Below are positions 35,422 to 42,396 of a DNA stretch of 42,396 nt, one piece after another. The stretch is from positions 1-42,396 of the forward strand of contig NZ_MKVJ01000014.1 in NCBI RefSeq assembly GCF_001898805.1. The letters run 5' to 3'. This DNA comes from Leifsonia sp. 71-9. GTDB lineage: Bacteria; Actinomycetota; Actinomycetes; Actinomycetales; Microbacteriaceae. The number at the start of each line of letters is the position of its first letter. The first letter of the stretch is position 1. Made by a program: the position numbers and the translations under genes. The notes beneath the pieces were generated by a model that had not been told where the DNA came from, ran no database searches, and saw only the letters and a program-made list of their open reading frames with translations.

Positions 35422-36879
35422 TCAGACGAGGATGCCCCGGTCGGTCGGACGGACCGGAGACGGCAGCTGCGTCTCTCCTTCAAGATACCGGTCGACGGCG
35501 GCTGCCGCCGCCCGGCCCTCAGCGATCGCCCAGACGATGAGCGACTGGCCGCGCCCGGCGTCGCCCGCGACGAAGACGCCCGGCTCGCTGGTCTGGTACT
35601 GCCCGTCGCGCTGCACGTTGCCGCGCTGGTCGAACGGGAGGTTGAGCTGCGCGGAGAGGTCGTCCTGCTCCGGGCCCGTGAAACCGAGGGCGAGGAGCAC
35701 GAGGTCCGCGGGGATCTCGCGCTCGGTCCCGGCCTTCGGCACGCGGCGGCCGTCGAGGTACTCGGTCTCGGCCACGCGCAGCGCGCGGACCTCGCCGAAC
35801 TCGTTCGCGAGGAACTCGACGGTCGACGCGAGGTACTCGCGCTGGCCGCCCTCCTCGTGCGCCGACTGGATCTCGAAGAGGGTGGGGGTGGTCGGCCACG
35901 GCTGGTGGTCCGGACGCTCCGCGGGCGGCTGGACGCCGATCGCGAGGTTCGTCACGCTCGCTGCGCCCTGACGGTGCGCCGTGCCGATGCAGTCCGCACC
36001 GGTGTCGCCGCCGCCGAGGACGACGACGTGCTTGCCGTCCGCCGTGATCTGGCCGGAGACGTCGTCGCCGGCGCCGGCCTTGTTCTGCTGGACGAGGTAC
36101 TCCATCGCGTAGTGCACCCCCGCCAGGTCACGGCCCGGGATCGGGAGGTCGCGCGGCACCATCGCACCGGTCGCGACCACGACGGCGTCGTAGCGCGCAC
36201 GCAGGTCGTCCCAGGTGATGTCCACGCCGATGTTGACGCCGGCGCGGAAGCGGGTGCCCTCGGCCATCATCTGGTTCAGACGCGCCTCGAGGTGCTTCTT
36301 CTCCATCTTGAAGTCCGGGATGCCGTAGCGCAGCAGACCGCCGATGCGGTCGTCGCGTTCGTACACGGCGACCGTGTGGCCGGCGCGGGTGAGCTGCTGG
36401 GCGGCGGCCAGACCGGCCGGGCCCGAGCCGACGACCGCGACCGTCTTGCCGGTGAGGCGCTCCGGCGGGTGCGGCTGCACCCAGCCGTTCTGCCACGCCT
36501 GGTCGATGATCGAGACCTCGACCTGCTTGATCGTGACGGCCGGCTGGTTGATGCCGAGCACGCACGAGGACTCGCAGGGGGCCGGGCAGAGGCGGCCGGT
36601 GAACTCCGGGAAGTTGTTGGTCGCGTGCAGGCGCTCGATGGCCTGGCGACCCTCCCCGCGCCACATCAGGTCGTTCCACTCCGGGATGAGGTTGCCGAGC
36701 GGGCAGCCCTGGTGGCAGAACGGCACGCCGCAGTCCATGCAGCGGCCCGCCTGCCGGCGCAGCTGCGCCGGATCGCCGGCCTCGTAGACCTCTTTCCAGT
36801 CCATGAGGCGCACGGAGACCGGGCGTCGCTTCGGGAGCTCCCGCTCCGTGGTCTTCAAAAAGCCCTTAGGATCAGCCAC
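35422..36879 (-). CDS. gltD: Glutamate synthase, small subunit
   Basis: 485 aa. Accepts electrons from NAD(P)H and passes them to GltB. An N-terminal iron-sulfur region carries Cys47, Cys50, Cys55, Cys59 and Cys98, Cys102, Cys106; the FAD site GSGPAG lies at 151-156 and the NAD(P)H site [10 protein letters not shown] near 290. The start is GTG 36879 with GGAGG 6 nt upstream, overlapping the gltB stop codon by 8 nt, so the two subunits are coupled. Confidence 0.97.
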   Translation of the reverse strand: MADPKGFLKTTERELPKRRPVSVRLMDWKEVYEAGDPAQLRRQAGRCMDCGVPFCHQGCPLGNLIPEWNDLMWRGEGRQAIERLHATNNFPEFTGRLCPAPCESSCVLGINQPAVTIKQVEVSIIDQAWQNGWVQPHPPERLTGKTVAVVGSGPAGLAAAQQLTRAGHTVAVYERDDRIGGLLRYGIPDFKMEKKHLEARLNQMMAEGTRFRAGVNIGVDITWDDLRARYDAVVVATGAMVPRDLPIPGRDLAGVHYAMEYLVQQNKAGAGDDVSGQITADGKHVVVLGGGDTGADCIGTAHRQGAASVTNLAIGVQPPAERPDHQPWPTTPTLFEIQSAHEEGGQREYLASTVEFLANEFGEVRALRVAETEYLDGRRVPKAGTEREIPADLVLLALGFTGPEQDDLSAQLNLPFDQRGNVQRDGQYQTSEPGVFVAGDAGRGQSLIVWAIAEGRAAAAAVDRYLEGETQLPSPVRPTDRGILV

Positions 36880-39800
36880 CAGTCACCTCCAAGATTCGGT
36901 TCCACACAATGTCGCCGTCGGGGTCGAGGCCCTCGTCGACGGCTTCCTGACGCATCTGCAGCACGGCCGCGTAGTCGCGCGGCAGCACCTTGACGAACTT
37001 CGCGACCGTCGTGTCGAAGTCGGCGAGGAGGCGCTCGGCCAGCGCCGATCCCGTCTCCGCCCGGTGCTTCTCGAGCAGGTCGCGCACGATCTCCACGTCG
37101 GCGCTGCCGAGCGGCAGCAGCTCCAGCTCACCGGTGGCGAGCGAGTCGCGGTTGACGCGGTCCTCCTTGAGCTCGTACACGTAGGCGGTGCCGCCCGACA
37201 TGCCAGCGCCGAGATTGCGCCCCGTTCCGCCGAGAATGACGGCGAGCCCACCGGTCATGTACTCGAGCGCGTGGTCGCCGACCCCTTCGACGACCGCGGT
37301 CGCCCCGGAGTTGCGGACCAGGAAGCGCTCGCCCACGATGCCGCGGATGAACATGCTGCCCTGCGTCGCGCCGTAGCCGATCACGTTGCCCGCGATCACG
37401 TTGCGCTCGGCCGCGAACACGGCCTCCTTCGGCGGGCGCACGACGATCTGACCGCCGGAGAGGCCCTTGCCGACGTAGTCGTTCGAGTCGCCCTCCAGCC
37501 GCAGCGTGATGCCGCTCGGGAGGAACGCGCCGAGCGACTGGCCGGCGGAGCCCGTGAGGGTGATGTCGATCGAGCCGTTCGGGAGGCCGTTCTCGCCGCG
37601 TGCGACGGTGACGGCGTGGCCGAGCATGGTGCCGACCGCGCGCTCCGTGTTGCGGATCGGCAGGGACAGCTCGAGGGTGCCGCCGTTCGCGAGCACGTCG
37701 CGGGAGGCCTCGATCAGCTGGTTGTCGAAGTGCAGCTCGAGCTCGTGGTCCTGGGCGCGGCCGTTCTTGCGCGGCGCGGTGTCCGGGAACTCCGGGCCGT
37801 TCAGGATCGGCGACAGGTCCATGCCGGACGCCTTCCAGTGCTTCACGGCGCGGTCGACGTCGAGCAGCTCGGCGTGGCCGATGGCCTCGTCCAGGCTGCG
37901 GAAGCCGAGCTCGGCGAGGTACTCGCGCACCTCCTGGGCGATGAACTCGAAGAAGTTCACGACGAACTCGGGCTTGCCCGAGAAGCGCGAGCGCAGCTCG
38001 GGGTTCTGCGTGGCGACGCCGACCGGGCAGGTGTCGAGGTGGCAGACGCGCATCATGATGCAGCCGGAGACCACCAGCGGCGCCGTCGCGAAGCCGAACT
38101 CCTCGGCGCCGAGCAGGGCGCCGACGATCACGTCGCGGCCGGTCTTGAGCTGGCCGTCGACCTGCACGACCACGCGGTCGCGCATCCCGTTGAGCATCAG
38201 CGTCTGCTGCGTCTCGGCCAGGCCGAGCTCCCACGGGGTGCCCGCGTGCTTGAGCGAGTTGACCGGGGAGGCGCCGGTGCCGCCGTCGTGGCCGGAGACC
38301 AGGATGACGTCGGCGAGGGCCTTCGCGGTGCCGGCGGCGACCGCGCCGATGCCCGACTCCGAGACGAGCTTCACGTGGACGCGTGCGCCCGGGTTCGCCC
38401 GCTTCAGGTCGAAGATGAGCTGCTTGAGGTCCTCGATCGAGTAGATGTCGTGGTGCGGCGGCGGCGAGATGAGGCCGACGCCGGCCGTCGCGTGCCGGGT
38501 GCGGGCCACCCAGGGGTAGACCTTGGTCGGCGGCAGCTGACCGCCCTCGCCGGGCTTGGCGCCCTGCGCGAGCTTGATCTGGATGTCGTCGGCGTGCGTG
38601 AGGTACATGCTCGTGACGCCGAAGCGGCCCGACGCGACCTGCTTGATCGCGCTGCGGCGCTCCGGGTCGAGCAGCCGGTCGAGGTCCTCGCCGCCCTCAC
38701 CGGTGTTCGACTTGGCGCCGAGCCGGTTCATGGCGATCGCGAGGGTCTCGTGCGCCTCCTTCGAGATGGAGCCGTAGCTCATCGCACCCGTGGAGAACCG
38801 CTTCACGATCGACTCGACCGACTCGACCTCGTCGAGCGGCACCGGGGTGCGCTCGCCCGTCTTGAGGGCGAACATCCCGCGCAGCGTCATGAGCGACTCG
38901 GCCTGGTCGTCGACGAGCTTCGTGTACTCGCGGAAGACGTCGTATCGGCGCGTTCGCGTCGAGTGCTGGAGGCGGAAGACCGTCTCCGGGTTGAAGAGGT
39001 GCGGGGCTCCGTCGCGGCGCCACTGGTACTCGCCGCCGGTCGCCAGGCGCTCGTGCGCGACGATGGCGCTCTCGGCCGGGTAGGCGCTCTCGTGGCGCGA
39101 GAGGTTCTCGGCCGCGATGACCTCGATGCCCACGCCGCCGAGCTTGCTCGTCGTGCCGGTGAAGTAGCGGTCGACGAAGGCCTGGCTGAGGCCGACGGCC
39201 TCGAACGCCTGCGCCGCCGCGTACGACGACACGGTCGAGATGCCCATCTTCGACATGATCTTCAGGACGCCCTTGCCGAGCGCCTTGATCACGTTCTTGA
39301 CCGCCTTCTCGGGCGTCACGCCCGGGATGAAGCCGGAGCGGACGAGCTCCTCGCAGGTCTCCATCGCCAGGTACGGGTTGATCGCGGATGCGCCGTAGCC
39401 GATCAGGAGCGCGACGTGGTGCACCTCGCGGACGTCGCCCGCCTCCACGATCAGACCGACCTTCATGCGGTTCTCAGCCCGGATCAGGTGGTGGTGCACG
39501 GCCGCCAGCATCAGCAGCGACGGGATGGGCGCGAGGTCCTTGTTGGAGTCGCGGTCGCTGAGCACGATGAACTGCGCGCCGGCCTCGATCGCCTCGTCGA
39601 CCTCGTCGCACATCTCGGCGAGCCGGCGCTCCATGGCGTCCGTCCCCGCGTCGAAGCGGTACAGGCCGCGGATCGTCGTGGTCAGGCGGCTGCCGGGCGC
39701 CGGATCCATGTGCTGGATCTTGGCGAGCTCGTCGTTGTCGATCACCGGGAAGTCGAGGACGACCTGGCGGGCGTGCTCGGGGCCGGCCGAGAGCAGGTTG

Positions 39801-41449
39801 CGCTCCGGACCGAGGCCCAGCTTCAGGGAGGTGACGACCTCTTCGCGGATCGAGTCCAGCGGCGGGTTCGTCACCTGCGCGAACTGCTGCGTGAAGTAGT
39901 CGAACAGCAGGCGCGGCCGCTCCGAGAGCACGGCGACCGGCGTGTCCGATCCCATCGCGCCGAGCGGCTCCGCACCCGTGGTCGCCATCGGCTTCAGGAG
40001 GATGCGGACCTCCTCCTCGGTATAGCCGAAGGTGCGCTGGCGGCGCGTGATGGAGGCCGGGGTGTGCACGATGTGCTCGCGCTCGGGCAGATCCTTGAGG
40101 TTGATGCGGCCCTCGTCGAGCCACTCGCCGTAGGGCGCGCCCGCGGCGAGCTCCGACTTGATCTCGTCGTCCTCGATCAGGCGCCCGGCGACGGTGTCGA
40201 CCAGGAACATACGGCCCGGGCGCAGACGGCCCTTGCGCACGACGCGGCTCGGCTCGATGTCGAGCACGCCGATCTCCGAGGCGAGCACCACGAGGCCGTC
40301 GTTCGTGACGACGTACCGGCCGGGGCGCAGGCCGTTGCGGTCCAGGGTCGCGCCGACGACCGAGCCGTCGGTGAAGACGATCGCGGCCGGGCCGTCCCAC
40401 GGCTCCATGAGCATCGAGTGGTACTCGTAGAAGTCGCGGCGGACCGGGTCGATCTCGGTCTGGTTCTCCCAGGCCTCCGGCACCATCATCATCACCGCGT
40501 GCGGGAGCGAACGCCCGGTGAGCGAGATGAGCTCCACGACCTCGTCGAACGAGGCGGAGTCGCTCGCGCCCGGCGTGACGATCGGGAAGACGGGCGACAG
40601 GTCGCCGAGCAGCTCGCTCTCGAGCTGCGACTGGCGGGCGCGCATCCAGTTGCGGTTGCCCTGCACCGTATTGATCTCGCCGTTGTGCGCGATCATCCGG
40701 AACGGCTGCGCGAGCGGCCAGGAGGGGAACGTGTTCGTGGAGTAGCGCGAGTGCACCAGCGCGAGCTTGGAGGCGAAGCGCTGGTCGGAGAGGTCCGGGT
40801 AGAACGGCTCCAGCTGCAGCGTCGTGACCATGCCCTTGTAGACCAGGGTGCGGCTCGACAGCGACGAGAAGTAGAGGTCCAGCTCGCGCTCGGCCCGCTT
40901 GCGCAGGAAGAACGTCAGGCGGTCGAGCGCGATCCCCGCGAGCGGGGCGCCGTTCTCGTCCGTGCGGGTGCTCGACACGTAGAGCTGCTCGATGACCGGC
41001 ATCGCGTCGCGGGCGAGCGTTCCGAGCTCGTCCGGGCGCACCGGCACCTCGCGCCAGCCGAGGACGGTCAGGTCCTGCTCGGCCGCAATGGTCTCGACGG
41101 CCGCCTTGACGGCCGCGCGCTCGCCCTCCGCCGTGGGGAGGAAGGCGTTGCCGACCGCGTACCGACCGGCGGCCGGCAGCTCCACGCCGGAGACGGCGCG
41201 CAGGAAGACGTCGGGCACCTGCGTGATGATGCCCGCGCCGTCGCCGGTGCCGGCGTCGGAGCCGACCGCGCCGCGGTGCTCGAGGTTGCGCAGCGCCTGC
41301 AGCGCGGCGTCGATGATGTCGTGCCCGGCGGTGCCGCGCAGGGTCGCCACCATGGCGAGGCCACAGGCGTCCTTCTCGTCGGCGGGGTCGTAGAGACCTT
41401 GCTTCGCAGGGAGGGTGCTGAACCGGGTTCGGGGAGGCGTGAACGCCAT
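36872..41449 (-). CDS. gltB: Glutamate synthase, large subunit
   Basis: 1525 aa. Makes two glutamates from glutamine and 2-oxoglutarate. An N-terminal propeptide of 28 residues precedes the nucleophile Cys29 of the class II glutaminase domain (DACGLAMVA). The central and FMN-binding synthase domains follow, with the 3Fe-4S cysteines in [16 protein letters not shown] (near 1130-1141), then the C-terminal GXGXG beta-helix domain. The ATG at 41449 has GAGGA 10 nt upstream. The 182 nt between gltB and lgt hold its promoter region, in which I saw no convincing -10 or operator. Confidence 0.98.
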   Translation of the reverse strand: MAFTPPRTRFSTLPAKQGLYDPADEKDACGLAMVATLRGTAGHDIIDAALQALRNLEHRGAVGSDAGTGDGAGIITQVPDVFLRAVSGVELPAAGRYAVGNAFLPTAEGERAAVKAAVETIAAEQDLTVLGWREVPVRPDELGTLARDAMPVIEQLYVSSTRTDENGAPLAGIALDRLTFFLRKRAERELDLYFSSLSSRTLVYKGMVTTLQLEPFYPDLSDQRFASKLALVHSRYSTNTFPSWPLAQPFRMIAHNGEINTVQGNRNWMRARQSQLESELLGDLSPVFPIVTPGASDSASFDEVVELISLTGRSLPHAVMMMVPEAWENQTEIDPVRRDFYEYHSMLMEPWDGPAAIVFTDGSVVGATLDRNGLRPGRYVVTNDGLVVLASEIGVLDIEPSRVVRKGRLRPGRMFLVDTVAGRLIEDDEIKSELAAGAPYGEWLDEGRINLKDLPEREHIVHTPASITRRQRTFGYTEEEVRILLKPMATTGAEPLGAMGSDTPVAVLSERPRLLFDYFTQQFAQVTNPPLDSIREEVVTSLKLGLGPERNLLSAGPEHARQVVLDFPVIDNDELAKIQHMDPAPGSRLTTTIRGLYRFDAGTDAMERRLAEMCDEVDEAIEAGAQFIVLSDRDSNKDLAPIPSLLMLAAVHHHLIRAENRMKVGLIVEAGDVREVHHVALLIGYGASAINPYLAMETCEELVRSGFIPGVTPEKAVKNVIKALGKGVLKIMSKMGISTVSSYAAAQAFEAVGLSQAFVDRYFTGTTSKLGGVGIEVIAAENLSRHESAYPAESAIVAHERLATGGEYQWRRDGAPHLFNPETVFRLQHSTRTRRYDVFREYTKLVDDQAESLMTLRGMFALKTGERTPVPLDEVESVESIVKRFSTGAMSYGSISKEAHETLAIAMNRLGAKSNTGEGGEDLDRLLDPERRSAIKQVASGRFGVTSMYLTHADDIQIKLAQGAKPGEGGQLPPTKVYPWVARTRHATAGVGLISPPPHHDIYSIEDLKQLIFDLKRANPGARVHVKLVSESGIGAVAAGTAKALADVILVSGHDGGTGASPVNSLKHAGTPWELGLAETQQTLMLNGMRDRVVVQVDGQLKTGRDVIVGALLGAEEFGFATAPLVVSGCIMMRVCHLDTCPVGVATQNPELRSRFSGKPEFVVNFFEFIAQEVREYLAELGFRSLDEAIGHAELLDVDRAVKHWKASGMDLSPILNGPEFPDTAPRKNGRAQDHELELHFDNQLIEASRDVLANGGTLELSLPIRNTERAVGTMLGHAVTVARGENGLPNGSIDITLTGSAGQSLGAFLPSGITLRLEGDSNDYVGKGLSGGQIVVRPPKEAVFAAERNVIAGNVIGYGATQGSMFIRGIVGERFLVRNSGATAVVEGVGDHALEYMTGGLAVILGGTGRNLGAGMSGGTAYVYELKEDRVNRDSLATGELELLPLGSADVEIVRDLLEKHRAETGSALAERLLADFDTTVAKFVKVLPRDYAAVLQMRQEAVDEGLDPDGDIVWNRILEVTGG

Positions 41450-41631
41450 CTTTCGACCGTCCTCACAGTGTCGTGGATGTGGGGATGTAAGTGCGGGGAC
41501 GCCATCGGCCCTGGGGAGGAGGTGGATCCGCCGCGCTCACCGGGCTGTGTGCGGCCTGGTGACTCGGTGCGGTCGGTGATGCTTTCGGGATTGCCTCGAC
41601 AGACGTTGCGGGTGGTTCGAGCCGACGGGGT

Positions 41632-42396
41632 TCAACCGTTCGTTGGGCTTGTGGCCTTGGCTCCTGAGGATCCGGCGGGTACCCCGTCGTCCTCGTCGGG
41701 GACCTCGTCATCCGAGTCCGTGTCGTCAGAGTCTACCTCAGCATCGGGTCGCACCCATTCACGACCCGGGCGGTACACGCTCGGCTCGAGTCCGGGGTGG
41801 CGGCGGGTCTGCACCACGAAGATCACGATGCCGAGGATGACGGCCAGGAACGCCGCCCACACATTGGTCGGGATGCCCAGGATGTTGAACTCGCTCGGGT
41901 CGATGCGGATCGACTCCAGGTAGGAGCGGCCGAGGCCGTACCAGATGAGGTAGACGGCGAGGGTCTTGCCCCAGCGCAGCTGGAACTTGCGCTCCAGGAA
42001 GAGGATCACGACGACGCCGATGACGTTCCAGATGATCTCGTAGAGGAACAGCGGCTGGAAGAGCGTGCCGTCGGGCAGCCCCACCGGGATCGCCTTGTTG
42101 CCGGCGTCGATCTGGAGGCCCCACGGCAGGTTGGTCGGCAGGCCGAACAGCTCCTGGTTGACGTAGTTGCCGAGGCGGCCGATCGCCTGGGCGAGCAGCA
42201 GGGCCGGGGCGAGGGCGTCGGCGAACGACCAGAACCGCACGCCGGTGATGCGCGCGGCGATCAGCACACCGACGGCACCGCCGATCAGCGAGCCGAAGAT
42301 GGCGTTGCCGCCCTCCCAGATCGCGAAGACGTTCCACGGGTTGGCACCCGCGTAGAAGTAGTCGCCCGGGTGGGTGAACACGTGGTAGAGGCGGGC
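41632..42396 (-). CDS. lgt: Prolipoprotein diacylglyceryl transferase (N-terminus beyond window)
   Basis: 254 residues are visible; the N-terminal part lies beyond base 42396. Lgt transfers diacylglycerol to the lipobox cysteine of prolipoproteins in the inner membrane. The visible part begins RLYHVFTHPGDYF, contains the signature IGRLGNYVNQELFG with its catalytic arginine, and the LYEIIWN and IWYGLGRSYLE segments. After the last membrane segment there is a 55-residue hydrophilic tail packed with Asp and Glu (DAEVDSDDTDSDDEVPDEDD). In many actinobacteria lgt sits between trpA and gltB, which fits this layout. Confidence 0.97.
   Translation of the reverse strand, partial: ARLYHVFTHPGDYFYAGANPWNVFAIWEGGNAIFGSLIGGAVGVLIAARITGVRFWSFADALAPALLLAQAIGRLGNYVNQELFGLPTNLPWGLQIDAGNKAIPVGLPDGTLFQPLFLYEIIWNVIGVVVILFLERKFQLRWGKTLAVYLIWYGLGRSYLESIRIDPSEFNILGIPTNVWAAFLAVILGIVIFVVQTRRHPGLEPSVYRPGREWVRPDAEVDSDDTDSDDEVPDEDDGVPAGSSGAKATSPTNG

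Noticed and set aside
41463-41711. Small 82-codon open frame on the minus strand between lgt and gltB.
   Set aside because: Pro/Arg/Ser-rich, overlaps the end of lgt in another frame, and has no ribosome site or recognisable motif.
41730-41735. TAGACT on the minus strand as a gltB promoter.
   Set aside because: It lies inside lgt coding sequence some 280 nt before gltB, with no -35 at a good distance; too weak to list.
36803-41923. A 1706-codon open reading frame on the plus strand opposite gltB.
   Set aside because: It mirrors gltB. In GC-rich DNA the antisense of a long gene often lacks stop codons; its product is Arg/Leu/Val/Asp-rich repetitive sequence without motifs, while gltB is unmistakable.

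Overview
The window is high-GC, gene-dense actinobacterial chromosome. Its gene set and order (polA, rpsA, coaE, uvrB, uvrA, uvrC; then lgt, gltB, gltD, pyk), a PdtaR-type ANTAR regulator and many protein signatures point to the family Microbacteriaceae, probably a Leifsonia relative; this is inferred from gene content without any database search. No insertion sequences, prophage genes, CRISPR arrays or rRNA were seen. Most of it is conserved core genome.

Layout. 1-522 is a cut-off DedA-family membrane protein. 636-5603 holds uvrC and uvrA on the minus strand, with a LexA (SOS) box overlapping the uvrA -10 element. 5763-9930 is a five-gene minus-strand operon (DUF4129 protein, small membrane protein, MoxR ATPase, DUF58 protein, polytopic membrane protein), starting only 15 nt behind uvrB. 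9946-14198 carries uvrB, coaE and rpsA. 14403-19922 carries a DUF885 peptidase-like protein, polA, a hotdog thioesterase and the regulator pdtaR. tRNA-Leu(CAA) lies at 19961-20043. 20087-30943 is an accessory stretch of mostly single-gene units on alternating strands: EF-G-binding-type zinc protein, thioredoxin, zinc-ribbon metallo-beta-lactamase protein, LLM flavin enzyme, three GNAT acetyltransferases, a secreted protein of unknown function, a VOC protein, SGNH hydrolase, phosphoketolase, alpha/beta hydrolase and EamA exporter. 30957-33818 is a LolA-like secreted protein with a two-gene ABC exporter. 33934-41449 is central metabolism (pyk, gltD, gltB). 41632-42396 is a cut-off lgt.

How it works together. 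UvrA, UvrB, UvrC and PolA make up nucleotide-excision repair and resynthesis; only uvrA shows a SOS box. GltB/GltD make glutamate. Pyruvate kinase carries the residues of the potassium-independent class. Phosphoketolase offers a bypass from sugar phosphates to acetyl phosphate. The MoxR/DUF58/DUF4129 operon probably builds or tunes an envelope complex.

The most striking signal is one of scale. At least thirteen genes have a TANNNT -10 element (TAGCGT, TAGGCT, TAAGCT, TACAGT or TATCCT) exactly 6 or 7 nt before the start codon and no Shine-Dalgarno sequence, which predicts leaderless mRNAs. Two further regulatory signals deserve a look: a GGTGTGCA/TGCACACC inverted repeat before the secreted-protein gene, with related half-sites at the LLM gene start, and an inverted repeat at the predicted rpsA transcription start. 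I found no convincing wholly new multi-gene system. The closest candidates are the MoxR-DUF58-DUF4129 operon embedded in the uvr cluster and the shared GGTGTGCA motif.
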